From positions 62,001-126,000 of the forward strand of contig NZ_KQ033892.1 of the NCBI RefSeq assembly GCF_000969605.1: 64,000 nt of DNA, read 5' to 3'. Within the stretch, counting starts at the first letter, position 1; the number at the start of each line of letters is the position of its first letter. Origin of the DNA: Aquincola tertiaricarbonis (GTDB taxonomy: Bacteria > Pseudomonadota > Gammaproteobacteria > Burkholderiales > Burkholderiaceae_C). The notes under the pieces were generated by a model. It did not search any database, was not told the origin of the DNA, and worked only from the letters and a program-made list of their open reading frames with translations. A program made the position numbers and the translations under genes. Shown in pieces: positions 1 to 8,112 of the stretch.

Positions 1-113
1 ATAAGCAAGCCACCGGGTCCGGCCTGGCCGCGCCCGCGGGGACATGGCTCTGTCCACGCAGGAAGGAACCGGGCCGGCGCTGCCACTGGCACGGTCGTTG
101 CACGTGCACCAAC

Positions 114-123
114 TGGTATACCA
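114..123. promoter_or_regulatory. FadR-type GntR operator candidate
   Basis: The perfect palindrome TGGTATACCA ends 11 bp before the atzF start codon. GntR regulators of the FadR subfamily commonly bind palindromes with a central GTATAC, and a FadR-type regulator is encoded at the end of this gene cluster (6769-7506). A second palindrome, TGCACGTGCA, lies at 99-108. No convincing -35/-10 pair was found. The assignment is inferred from motif type and context. Confidence 0.5.
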
Positions 124-134
124 ACGCGTGCACC

Positions 135-1946
135 ATGAACGAACATCCCCTGCTCACACTGATCGACTGGCGCCGTGCCTATGCCGCCGGTGCCACGCCG
201 TCGGTCCTGCTGGCAACACTGGCCCAGCGGTTGCAGGCCAGCCCGGCCGCGGCCTGGATCACCCGGGCGAGTGCGGCACAGCTGCAGGCGCAGGCCGATG
301 CACTGGAAGCCCGGCGGGCCGCCGCCGGCGGCGACCTGCAGGCGATGCCGCTGTACGGCGTGCCCTTCGCGGTGAAGGACAACATCGACATCGAGGACGT
401 CGACACCACCGCCGCCTGCCCCGCCTTCGCCTACCGCGCCGGCAGCAGCGCGCAGGCGGTGCAGCGGCTGCTGGCGGCCGGCGCGGTGTGGGTGGGCAAG
501 ACCAACCTGGACCAGTTCGCCACCGGCCTGGTGGGCACGCGCTCGCCCTACGGCCAGCCGGCCAGCACCTTCGACGCCACCCGCGTGAGCGGCGGCAGCA
601 GCTCGGGCTCGGCCGTGGTGGTGTCGCGGGGCGACGTGGTGTTCTCGCTGGGCACCGACACCGCCGGCTCCGGTCGGGTGCCGGCAGGCTTCAACAACAT
701 CGTGGGCCTGAAGCCCACCCCCGGCCGGGTGAGCACGGCCGGCGTGGTGCCGGCCTGCCGCAGCCTGGACTGCATCTCGGTGTTCGCGCTCACGGCCGAC
801 GACGCGGCCGAGGTGCTGGCCGTGATGGAAGGCCCCGACGAGGCCGATGCCTACAGCCGCTTCCAGCCCGGTGCGGCGCAGCTGCCGGCGCGGCTGCGCA
901 TCGGCGTGCCCGCGGCGGTGGTGCTGGACGCGGCTTATGACGATGCCTGGGCGCGCGCGCTGGCGCTGGCTCGCCAGCAGGGCCACGAGCTGGTGGCGCT
1001 GGACTTCGGCCCGCTGCACGAGGTGGCTGCGCTGCTGTATGGCGGGCCCTGGGTGGCCGAGCGCCATGCCGCGGTGCAGCCGCTGCTGGACAGCCACCCC
1101 GAGGCCTTCGACCCCACGGTGCGCACCGTGATAGAGCAGGCCCTGGGCATGAGCGCCACCGACGCCTTCCGCGGCCAGTACGCACTGCGCGCCGCACAGC
1201 AGCAGGCGGCCCGCCTGTGGCAGCAGGTGGACGTGCTGCTGGTGCCCACGGCGCCCGGCCATCCCACCTTCGAGCAATTGCAGGCCGACCCCATCGGCGC
1301 CAATGCAAGGCTGGGCACGTACACCAACTTCGTGAACCTGCTGGGCTGGGCCGCCATTGCGCTGCCGGCCGGCTTCACCGCGCAGGGCCTGCCCTTCGGC
1401 GTCACCTTCATCGCGCCCGGCGGCACCGATGCGGCGCTGGCCCGGCTGGGCAGCGCCTGGCAGGCGGCCACCGCATTGCCCCTGGGCGCCACCGATGCGC
1501 CCTGCCCGGCGCCCGGCACGCCACTGCGGCGGCCCGCCACCGAAGCGGTGCTGCCCATCGCCGTGGTGGGCGCGCACCTGTCGGGCATGCCGCTGAACGG
1601 CCAGCTCACCGAACGCGGCGCCACGCTGCGCGAGGCGACGCGCACCGCACCGCTGTACCGGCTGTTCGCGCTGCCCGGCACCACACCGCCCAAGCCCGGC
1701 CTGCAGCGCGTGGCCGAAGGCGGCGCCGCCATCGCGGTGGAAGTGTGGGACATGCCGCTGCACCAGGTGGGCAGCTTCCTGGCCCTGATCCCGCCGCCGC
1801 TGGGCCTGGGCAGCCTGCAGCTGGCCGACGGCCGCGTGGTGCACGGCTTCATCTGCGAAGGCCATGCGCTGGCCGGCGCCACCGACGTCACCCGCTTCGG
1901 CGGCTGGCGTGCCTACGTCACCGACCTGAAGGCGCGCAGCGCCTGA
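135..1946 (+). CDS. atzF: Allophanate hydrolase (AtzF family)
   Basis: This 603-residue protein should hydrolyse allophanate to ammonia and CO2, the last step of cyanuric acid, biuret or urea degradation. Residues 1-450 form an amidase-signature domain with the Ser-cisSer-Lys triad visible as Lys81, about Ser155 (in GGSSSGS) and Ser179 (in DTAGSGR). Residues about 470-600 match the extra C-terminal allophanate hydrolase domain, which separates AtzF from ordinary amidases. The ATG at 135 follows the GntR-type palindrome closely and has no clear Shine-Dalgarno, so the transcript may be nearly leaderless. The downstream transporter and atzGEH genes run in the same direction and support the assignment. 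Confidence 0.9.
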   Translation: MNEHPLLTLIDWRRAYAAGATPSVLLATLAQRLQASPAAAWITRASAAQLQAQADALEARRAAAGGDLQAMPLYGVPFAVKDNIDIEDVDTTAACPAFAYRAGSSAQAVQRLLAAGAVWVGKTNLDQFATGLVGTRSPYGQPASTFDATRVSGGSSSGSAVVVSRGDVVFSLGTDTAGSGRVPAGFNNIVGLKPTPGRVSTAGVVPACRSLDCISVFALTADDAAEVLAVMEGPDEADAYSRFQPGAAQLPARLRIGVPAAVVLDAAYDDAWARALALARQQGHELVALDFGPLHEVAALLYGGPWVAERHAAVQPLLDSHPEAFDPTVRTVIEQALGMSATDAFRGQYALRAAQQQAARLWQQVDVLLVPTAPGHPTFEQLQADPIGANARLGTYTNFVNLLGWAAIALPAGFTAQGLPFGVTFIAPGGTDAALARLGSAWQAATALPLGATDAPCPAPGTPLRRPATEAVLPIAVVGAHLSGMPLNGQLTERGATLREATRTAPLYRLFALPGTTPPKPGLQRVAEGGAAIAVEVWDMPLHQVGSFLALIPPPLGLGSLQLADGRVVHGFICEGHALAGATDVTRFGGWRAYVTDLKARSA

Positions 1947-1980
1947 CGTGAACCCCTTGCCTGAACCGAAGGAGCACCCG

Positions 1981-2988
1981 ATGAACGACCACGCCCGCCA
2001 CCCCAACCGCCGCCGCCTGCTGGGCAACACTGCCGCCGCGGCGGCCGCGCTGGCCCTGCCCGCGCTGTTGCCCAGCGTCGCGCGCGCGCAGTCCGGCCCC
2101 AGGATCCGCATTGGCTACTGGCCGGTGGCCGCCGGCCTGCCCTTCTTCGCCGCCGTGGAAAAGGGCTACTTCAAGGAAGCGGGCCTGGACGTGGAAGCGC
2201 AGAAATACGCCGGCGCCCAGCAGGTGATGGAAGCCATGCTGGCCGGCCGCTGCGACGGCAGCTCCAACGGCACCGGCTCGGGCAACCTGGGCGTGGGCGA
2301 GATCGCCTCGCCGGGCCTGTTCAAGATCATCGCCACCAACCCGAGCAACGCCAAGTACGTGCTGGACCAGTTCCTGGTGCCCAAGGACAGCCCGGCCAAG
2401 ACCATCGCCGACCTGAAGGGCAAGCGCGTGGCCAGCGGCCCCGGCATCCAGAACAAGACGCTGGCGCTGGCGGTGCTGGAGCGTGCCGGCGCGCCCGGCA
2501 CCACGGTGACCGAGCTGCCCATCGGCCAGCATGTGGCCGCGCTGGCGGCCGGCCAGGTGGATGCGGTGTACACGCTGGAGCCCACCGGCACCGTGGGCCG
2601 CATGAACGGCACCACCCGCATGCTGGAGGCCGGCGTGATCGCCCGCTACATCCTGGGCGACGCGCAGGCACCGTGGCACGGCGGCTCGGCCGCGCTGACC
2701 ACTGAGTTCATCAAGAAGTACCCGGCCGAGACCAAGAAGTACATCGCCGCCTATGCCCGCGGCATCGAGCTGGTGCGCACGCAGCCGGCCGAGGCGCGGC
2801 AGTACCTCAAGGGCTACACCGCCATCGAAGGCCCGCTCACCGCCGAGGTGCCACTGGCCTCCTACATGCTCTACAACGAGTTCAAGCCGGCCGACGTGGC
2901 GGCCTTCCAGAAGTTCTTCGACCTGTTCACCGAGAAGGGTGTGTTCGAGAAGAAGCTGGACGTGGCCTCTCTGCTCTACAAGGGCTGA
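1981..2988 (+). CDS. NitT/TauT-type ABC transporter substrate-binding protein
   Basis: This is the periplasmic binding protein of an uptake system in the nitrate/sulfonate/taurine class (SsuA-like fold). It has a twin-arginine-like leader (NRRRLLGN) followed by a hydrophobic stretch ending near ARAQ, then the mature domain beginning RIRIGYWPVAAGLPFF. The ATG at 1981 is preferred over an upstream GTG at 1948 because AAGGAG lies at 1969-1974. It sits 34 bp after atzF and just before its permease, so the ligand is probably a nitrogen compound feeding allophanate, such as cyanurate or biuret. That ligand is inferred from context only. Confidence 0.85.
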   Translation: MNDHARHPNRRRLLGNTAAAAAALALPALLPSVARAQSGPRIRIGYWPVAAGLPFFAAVEKGYFKEAGLDVEAQKYAGAQQVMEAMLAGRCDGSSNGTGSGNLGVGEIASPGLFKIIATNPSNAKYVLDQFLVPKDSPAKTIADLKGKRVASGPGIQNKTLALAVLERAGAPGTTVTELPIGQHVAALAAGQVDAVYTLEPTGTVGRMNGTTRMLEAGVIARYILGDAQAPWHGGSAALTTEFIKKYPAETKKYIAAYARGIELVRTQPAEARQYLKGYTAIEGPLTAEVPLASYMLYNEFKPADVAAFQKFFDLFTEKGVFEKKLDVASLLYKG

Positions 2989-2992
2989 CACC

Positions 2993-3820
2993 ATGGCCGA
3001 CAGCCGTTCCGCCGCCGCGCCGTGGCAGGCCCCGGGCAGCCTGCCCGCAGCCGCCGCCAGGCCGCGCTTCAATGCCGCCCGCCTGCTGCCCTTCCTGGGG
3101 CCGCTGGTGCTCTTCATCGTGTGGGACCTGGTGGTGCGTGCCGGGCTCATCAAGCCCATCCTGCTGCCGCCGCCGGCCGCCACGCTCGAGACGCTGGTGG
3201 TCGGCCTGGCCGGCGGCCCGCTGCTGCTGGACTTCGCGGTCACGGTGTGGCGCACGGTGCAGGCCTTCCTCATCGCCGCGGTGATCGGCATGCCGCTGGG
3301 CGTGCTGCTGGGCAGCAACGAGAAGGCCTACCGCAGCGTGGAGTTCCTGATCGACTTCTTCCGCTCCACGCCCTCCTCCGCCTTGATCCCGCTGTTCCTG
3401 CTGATCTTCGGCGTGAGCGACATCAACAAGGTGGCCATCGCCGCCTTCGGCGCGCTGTTGATCGTCGTGTTCAACAGCGCCTATGGCGTGATCAACGCGC
3501 GCAAGCAACGGGTGATGGCGGCCAAGGTGATGGGCGCCACGCGCTGGCAGATCTTCAAGGACGTGCTGGTGTGGGAAAGCCTGCAGCCCAGCTTCGTGGG
3601 CCTGCGCTCGGCGGTGTCGATGGCGCTGGTGATCGTGGTGGTGGCCGAGATGTTCATCGGCTCCGACAACGGCCTGGGCCACCGCATCATCGATGCGCAG
3701 CAGGTGCTCAACGTGAAGACGATGTACGCCGCCATCCTGGCCGCGGGCATCCTGGGCTACGTGCTCAACATCCTGTTCCTGCTGATGGAACGCAAGATCG
3801 TGCACTGGAGTGGGAGGTAA
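2993..3820 (+). CDS. NitT/TauT-type ABC transporter permease
   Basis: This 275-residue inner-membrane permease of the SsuC/TauC type has about six hydrophobic segments and a cytoplasmic EAA-like loop (KVMGATRWQIFKDVLVWE) that would contact the ATPase. The proline/alanine-rich N-terminus of about 25 residues is probably cytosolic. It starts 4 bp after the binding-protein stop and ends just before the ATPase start, so the three genes form one transcriptional unit. The substrate is unknown but presumably matches the atz pathway. Confidence 0.85.
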   Translation: MADSRSAAAPWQAPGSLPAAAARPRFNAARLLPFLGPLVLFIVWDLVVRAGLIKPILLPPPAATLETLVVGLAGGPLLLDFAVTVWRTVQAFLIAAVIGMPLGVLLGSNEKAYRSVEFLIDFFRSTPSSALIPLFLLIFGVSDINKVAIAAFGALLIVVFNSAYGVINARKQRVMAAKVMGATRWQIFKDVLVWESLQPSFVGLRSAVSMALVIVVVAEMFIGSDNGLGHRIIDAQQVLNVKTMYAAILAAGILGYVLNILFLLMERKIVHWSGR

Positions 3821-3824
3821 GCCG

Positions 3825-4646
3825 ATGTCCGCCGTGTTGAACGCACCCGTGGTGCCCGACGTGCCGCCGCGGCCCTTCGTGCCCGGCCCCGCCGGCACCC
3901 ACATCACCATCCGCGGCCTGACCAAGTACTTCGCCGGCTGGCCGCTGTACGAACACTTCGACCTCGACATCCCCAAGGGCAAGATCACCTCGGTGTTCGG
4001 CCCCAACGGCTGCGGCAAGAGCACGCTGATCAACATGATCGCCGGGCTGATTCCCATCGACGCGGGGCAGATCCTGTTCGACGGCAAGAGCCTGAAGGAC
4101 ACCAAGATCGGCTACGTGTTCCAGAACTACCGCGAGGCGATGTTCCCGTGGATGCGCACCATCGACAACATCGCCTATCCGCTGAAGCTCGAAGGCCGCA
4201 GCAAGGCCGACGTGGACCGCCGCATGGCCGAGCTGGTGGCCTCCTTCGACGTCAAGTTCGACCTGAACCGCTTCCCGTATGAGCTGTCGGGCGGCCAGCA
4301 GCAGACCGCTTCCATCATGCGGGCGCTGGCGCCCAGCCCGGAGGTGCTGTTCCTCGACGAGCCGTTCAGCGCGCTGGACTTCGAGATGACGCTCTTCATC
4401 CGCGAGAAGCTGCAGGAGGTGTTCATGCAGACCGGCACCACCATGCTGCTGGTCTCGCACGACCTGGAAGAAGCGGTGTACCTGGCCGACGAGGTGCTGC
4501 TGCTGACCAAGCGCCCCACCCGCGTGGCCGAGATCCTGCGCTATGGCGATGCCCGCCCGCGCACCGTGGCCACGCTGTCGGAGCCTTCGTTCATCAGCAC
4601 CAAGAAGCTGAGCCTGGAGATCTTCCAGCGCGAGGTGCGCCGATGA
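3825..4646 (+). CDS. NitT/TauT-type ABC transporter ATP-binding protein
   Basis: This SsuB/TauB-class ATPase has a Walker A motif (GPNGCGKST), a signature motif (LSGGQQQ), Walker B (LFLDEP) and a switch histidine (LLVSHDLEEAV). The ATG at 3825 is chosen because GGGAGG lies about eight bases upstream; a GTG at 3810 is an alternative. About 25 residues precede the nucleotide-binding domain. The signature reads LSGGQQQTAS, slightly unlike the usual LSGGQQQRV, with threonine at the position commonly occupied by arginine. The stop overlaps the atzG start (ATGA), indicating translational coupling of transport and hydrolysis genes. Confidence 0.88.
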   Translation: MSAVLNAPVVPDVPPRPFVPGPAGTHITIRGLTKYFAGWPLYEHFDLDIPKGKITSVFGPNGCGKSTLINMIAGLIPIDAGQILFDGKSLKDTKIGYVFQNYREAMFPWMRTIDNIAYPLKLEGRSKADVDRRMAELVASFDVKFDLNRFPYELSGGQQQTASIMRALAPSPEVLFLDEPFSALDFEMTLFIREKLQEVFMQTGTTMLLVSHDLEEAVYLADEVLLLTKRPTRVAEILRYGDARPRTVATLSEPSFISTKKLSLEIFQREVRR

Positions 4647-4861
4647 ACGCAACATTGACGCCGCAGCAGGTGGAAGCCTACGTGGACGCCGCGGCCGCCG
4701 CGCTGGGCCTGCCGCTGCAGCCCGAGCACCGGCCCGGCGTGCTGCGCTACTTCGCGCTGGCCACCGAAATGGCTGATCTCGTCAACCAATTTCCGCTGGC
4801 TGTGCAGGACGAACCGGCACCCGCCTTCGTGCCGGTGTCGCCCGCGGAGCTGCCGCGATGA
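4643..4861 (+). CDS. atzG: AtzG-like small subunit (DUF4089)
   Basis: This 72-residue protein resembles AtzG, the small partner that stabilises AtzE. The AtzEG complex is related to the GatCA part of the tRNA amidotransferase. The sequence has the family's helical N-terminus (PQQVEAYVDAAAAALGLPLQ), a central helix and the C-terminal tail [16 protein letters not shown]. The start overlaps the ATPase stop by four bases and the end overlaps atzE by four bases, so the three genes appear translationally coupled. Adjacency to atzE and the tail motif make this call firm despite the small size. Confidence 0.85.
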   Translation: MNATLTPQQVEAYVDAAAAALGLPLQPEHRPGVLRYFALATEMADLVNQFPLAVQDEPAPAFVPVSPAELPR

Positions 4862-6270
4862 CGTCGGCGGCCGACCTGCTGCTGCAGCCCGCCGCCCGCA
4901 TCGCCCAGGCGGTGCGCAACGGCGAGGCCACCGCCACCGCCGTGGTGCAGGCCAGCCTGGCCCGCATCGCCGCCAGCGATGGCGCGGTCAATGCCTTCAC
5001 CGACCTGACGGCCGAGCGGGCACTGGCCGGTGCCGCCGCGCTGGACGAGCGCCTGGCCGCCGGCGACGAAGCCACGCGCGCCCTGCCGCTGCTGGGCGTG
5101 CCCTATGCGGTGAAGAACCTGTTCGACGTGGCCGGCCTCACCACGCTGGCCGGCTCGAAGATCGAACGCGGCCGGCCGGCCGCCCAAGCCGACGGCCCGC
5201 TGCTGCGGCGCATGGACGCGGCCGGCGCGCTGCTGGTGGGCGCGCTCAACATGGACGAGTACGCCTACGGCTTTACCACCGAGAACAGCCACGAAGGCCC
5301 GACCCGCAATCCGCACGACCTGACGCGGGTGGCCGGCGGCTCATCGGGCGGATCGGCCGCGGCCGTGGCGGCGGGCCAGGTGCCGATCACGCTGGGCTCG
5401 GACACCAATGGCTCCATCCGCGTGCCCTCGTCGCTGTGCGGCGTGTTCGGCTTGAAGCCCACCTACGGCCGGCTGCCGCGCAATGGCAGCTACCCCTTCG
5501 TGGCCAGCCTCGACCATCTGGGGCCGTTCGCCCGCTCGGCGATGGACCTGGCCCTGGCCTATGACCAGATGCAGGGCCATGACCCGCACGACCCCGGTTG
5601 CGTCGCCCGCGCGGTGGAGCCCACGCTGCCCACGCTGGCCAAAGGCATGGGCGGACTGCGCATCGCGATGCTGGGCGGCTGGTTCCACGACCAGGCCGGG
5701 CCCGAGGCACGGGCCGCCGTGGCACGCGTGGCCGATGTGCTGGGCGGCCTGCCCACCGTGCTGCTGCCCGAAGCGGCCCAGGCCCGCGCGGCCGCCTTCG
5801 TCATCAGCAATGCCGAAGGCGCCGCGCTGCACCTGCCCGACCTGCGAAGCCGCGCGCAGGACTTCGAGCCGCTGTCGCGCGACCGCTTCCTGGCCGGTGC
5901 GCTGCTGCCGGCGGCCTGGGTGCAGCAGGCCCAGCGCATGCGCCGCTGGGTGGCGCTGCGTGCGGCCGAGCTGCTGCGCGAGGTGGATGTGCTGGTCGCG
6001 CCGGCCACGCCGCTGGTGGCGCCGGCCATCGGCACCGAATGGATCGAGATCCACGGCCAGCGGCTGCCCGCGCGGCCTAGCCTGGGCCTGCTGGCGCAAC
6101 CCATCTCCTGCATCGGCCTGCCGGTATGCACCGCGCCGGTGTGGGGCTGTCACCCGACGATGCCCATCGGCATCCAGCTCATCGCCGCGCCCTGGCGGGA
6201 AGACCGCGTGCTGCGCGTGGCGCATGCGCTGGAACGGCAGGGCCTCTTCCACTCACCGACCGCCCCATGA
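4858..6270 (+). CDS. atzE: AtzE-like amidase (1-carboxybiuret hydrolase subunit)
   Basis: This 470-residue amidase-signature enzyme carries the catalytic triad Lys86 ([10 protein letters not shown]), about Ser162 (AGGSSGGS) and Ser186 (DTNGSIR). In Pseudomonas sp. ADP, AtzE with AtzG hydrolyses 1-carboxybiuret, the product of cyanuric acid ring opening, to 1,3-dicarboxyurea. Gene order atzG-atzE-atzH with atzF in the same cluster matches that pathway. Without AtzD in view, a related acyl-urea substrate remains possible. The start overlaps the atzG stop by four bases. Confidence 0.85.
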   Translation: MTSAADLLLQPAARIAQAVRNGEATATAVVQASLARIAASDGAVNAFTDLTAERALAGAAALDERLAAGDEATRALPLLGVPYAVKNLFDVAGLTTLAGSKIERGRPAAQADGPLLRRMDAAGALLVGALNMDEYAYGFTTENSHEGPTRNPHDLTRVAGGSSGGSAAAVAAGQVPITLGSDTNGSIRVPSSLCGVFGLKPTYGRLPRNGSYPFVASLDHLGPFARSAMDLALAYDQMQGHDPHDPGCVARAVEPTLPTLAKGMGGLRIAMLGGWFHDQAGPEARAAVARVADVLGGLPTVLLPEAAQARAAAFVISNAEGAALHLPDLRSRAQDFEPLSRDRFLAGALLPAAWVQQAQRMRRWVALRAAELLREVDVLVAPATPLVAPAIGTEWIEIHGQRLPARPSLGLLAQPISCIGLPVCTAPVWGCHPTMPIGIQLIAAPWREDRVLRVAHALERQGLFHSPTAP

Positions 6271-6289
6271 GCGCCCCCGCCCGGCCGCC

Positions 6290-6341
6290 CGAAGGCGGCG
6301 CTCCTCCCGCTCGGCGGGATCCCGCGCAGCGGGAGGGTGCT
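6290..6341. repeat. Nested palindromic intergenic repeat before atzH
   Basis: The arms CTCCCGCT (6304-6311) and AGCGGGAG (6328-6335) enclose a second palindrome, GCGGGATCCCGC (6314-6325). Palindromes of this composition are common between genes in Burkholderiales. The 3' arm overlaps GGGAGGG, the likely Shine-Dalgarno of atzH, so folding of the mRNA could limit atzH translation. That effect is an inference. Confidence 0.6.
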
Positions 6342-6344
6342 CCA

Positions 6345-6758
6345 TTGACGGACGACGACATCAACATTCCCGCCGTGTTGGCCGAAGTGCAGGCCGTGTT
6401 CGCGCAGTACGAAGACGCCCTGGTGAACAACCGGGTCGAGGTGCTGGACGCGCTGTTCTGGAACTCGCCGCACACCGTGCGCTACGGCGCCACCGAGAAC
6501 CTGGTGGGTTATGCGCAGATCCAGGCCTTCCGCGCCGGGCGCTCGCCGGCCGGGCTGGCCCGTACGCTGGGCCGCACCGTCATCACCACCTTCGGCCACG
6601 ACATGGCCACCGCCATGACCGAATTCCAGCGCGAAGGCAGCAGCGCCACCGGCCGCCAGAGCCAGACCTGGGTGCGCTTTGCCGATGGGCGCTGGCGCGT
6701 GGTGGCCGCGCATGTGAGCCTGCTGGCCGCGCCCGCGCCGCAGGGGGTCGCTCGTTAA
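6345..6758 (+). CDS. atzH: AtzH-like DUF3225 protein (SnoaL-like fold)
   Basis: The conserved part begins [25 protein letters not shown] and continues through [31 protein letters not shown] to HVSLLAA, which matches the DUF3225/AtzH family. AtzH is thought to deaminate 1,3-dicarboxyurea to allophanate, linking AtzE to AtzF. The TTG at 6345 is chosen because GGGAGGG precedes it by about eight bases and the encoded N-terminus fits the family. The alternative ATG at 6267 overlaps the atzE stop but would translate the palindromic repeat into a 26-residue extension. Start uncertain, function fairly sure. Confidence 0.8.
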   Translation: MTDDDINIPAVLAEVQAVFAQYEDALVNNRVEVLDALFWNSPHTVRYGATENLVGYAQIQAFRAGRSPAGLARTLGRTVITTFGHDMATAMTEFQREGSSATGRQSQTWVRFADGRWRVVAAHVSLLAAPAPQGVAR

Positions 6759-6768
6759 GATCGACCGC

Positions 6769-7506
6769 ATGCGCGCCCTCGCCCGTACCACCCCTGCCGC
6801 CACCGCCCTGGCCGCGGCCGCCGCCAGCCGGCCGAACCTGGCCGAGCAGGTGTATGCCCGCCTGAAGGCCGAGATGGTGGACTTCCAGCTGGTGCCCGGC
6901 GACCGCTTCTCCGAAGCGGAGCTGGGCCAGCGCCTGGGCGTCAGCCGCACGCCGGTGCGCGAAGCGCTGTTCCGGCTGCGCAATGAAGGCTACCTGGACG
7001 TGGAACTGAAGTCGGGCTGGTACGTCAAGCCCATCGACTTCGGCAAGCTGGAGCAGCTGTACGACCTGCGCGTGATCCTGGAGCTGGCCAGCGTGCAGCG
7101 GCTGTGCGCCCACACCGGCACGCCGCCCGAGCCGCTGGAGCAGCTCAAGGCCATCTGGCTGGTGCCCGCGGCCGAGCGGCTGGCCGATGCCCGCGAGGTG
7201 GGCCTGCTGGACGAGCAGTTCCACGCCACGCTGGTGCGCGCCGCCGGCAACGACGAGATCGCCAGGGTGCACGGGGACGTGACCGAGCGCATCCGCATCA
7301 TCCGGCACCTGGACTTCACCCGCGCCGACCGGGTGGAAGCCACCTACAACGAGCACGCCAAGATCCTTCGCGCGGTGATGCAGCGCAAGCCCGACCAGGC
7401 GCAGCTGCTGCTGAAGAGCCATGTGGAGCAGAGCAAGGCCGAGGTGCGCAAGATCACCCTGGCCACGCTGCACGAGGCGCGGCAGAAGGCGGCGCGGCGA
7501 GCCTGA
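6769..7506 (+). CDS. GntR/FadR-family transcriptional regulator
   Basis: This 245-residue regulator has an N-terminal winged helix-turn-helix (about residues 25-90, with LGQRLGVSRTPVREALFRLRNEGY) and a C-terminal all-helical FCD ligand-binding domain. It follows atzH by 10 bp on the same strand and is the obvious candidate to control the atz/transporter operon, probably at TGGTATACCA in front of atzF. The ligand is unknown; a pathway intermediate is likely. An alanine-rich leader of about 20 residues precedes the DNA-binding domain. Confidence 0.88.
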   Translation: MRALARTTPAATALAAAAASRPNLAEQVYARLKAEMVDFQLVPGDRFSEAELGQRLGVSRTPVREALFRLRNEGYLDVELKSGWYVKPIDFGKLEQLYDLRVILELASVQRLCAHTGTPPEPLEQLKAIWLVPAAERLADAREVGLLDEQFHATLVRAAGNDEIARVHGDVTERIRIIRHLDFTRADRVEATYNEHAKILRAVMQRKPDQAQLLLKSHVEQSKAEVRKITLATLHEARQKAARRA

Positions 7507-7524
7507 GCTGGCGCGCGCGGTGGC

Positions 7525-7986
7525 TCAGGCCCGCGGCCGGGTCGGCTCGCGGCCGGTGACCGAGAACACGCCGCTGGCGCGCAGGATCACGCGCTCGTCC
7601 ACCTGCAGCAGGCATTCGGCGAAGGCCAGCCGCGCGCCCTGGCGGCGCACGGTGACATGCGCCTCGAGCCAGTCGCCCGGCTTGGCCGACGAGAGGTAGT
7701 CGGTGGTCAGGCTCACCGTCACCATCGATTGCTGCGGCCGCCGCGTGAGGAACACGTTCATGCCCAGCGCGCAGTCCGCCACCGTGGCCAGCATGCCGCC
7801 ATGGGTGACGCCCAGCACGTTAGTGTGCTTGTCCTGCACCCGCAGGCCCAGCACCACCAGGCCGTCGACGCCCGGCACCGGCTTGCCGTACACCGGGCCC
7901 AGGGCCGCGAAATAGGGGCCGCCATGGGCGATGCGCTCGAAGCCCGCGGGCACGGCGGCATCGGCGGGCATGTGTTCTTCGTTCAT
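7525..7986 (-). CDS. PaaI-family hotdog thioesterase
   Basis: This 153-residue single hotdog-fold protein resembles PaaI/YdiI-type acyl-CoA thioesterases. The central region VTHGGMLATVADCALGMNVF contains the HGG..L.D motif, with the aspartate as the likely catalytic acid. It converges on the GntR gene with an 18-bp gap, and its 5' end faces an operon encoding a phosphotransferase and an acyl-CoA synthetase. A role in releasing acyl groups from CoA is therefore plausible. The ATG at 7986 was chosen; an ATG four codons upstream (7998) is also possible. The acyl substrate is not evident. Confidence 0.8.
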   Translation of the reverse strand: MNEEHMPADAAVPAGFERIAHGGPYFAALGPVYGKPVPGVDGLVVLGLRVQDKHTNVLGVTHGGMLATVADCALGMNVFLTRRPQQSMVTVSLTTDYLSSAKPGDWLEAHVTVRRQGARLAFAECLLQVDERVILRASGVFSVTGREPTRPRA

Positions 7987-8112
7987 GGCGAAGACCATAC
8001 CGCAGTTTCTGAACCTCTGGCCGGCGAAGGTACACCTGGGGAATACCAGCCATTCCAAAGCACAGCACGCTGGCAGAATTCCCAGCCTTGACCGCTGCCC
8101 AACCCTGCCCTG

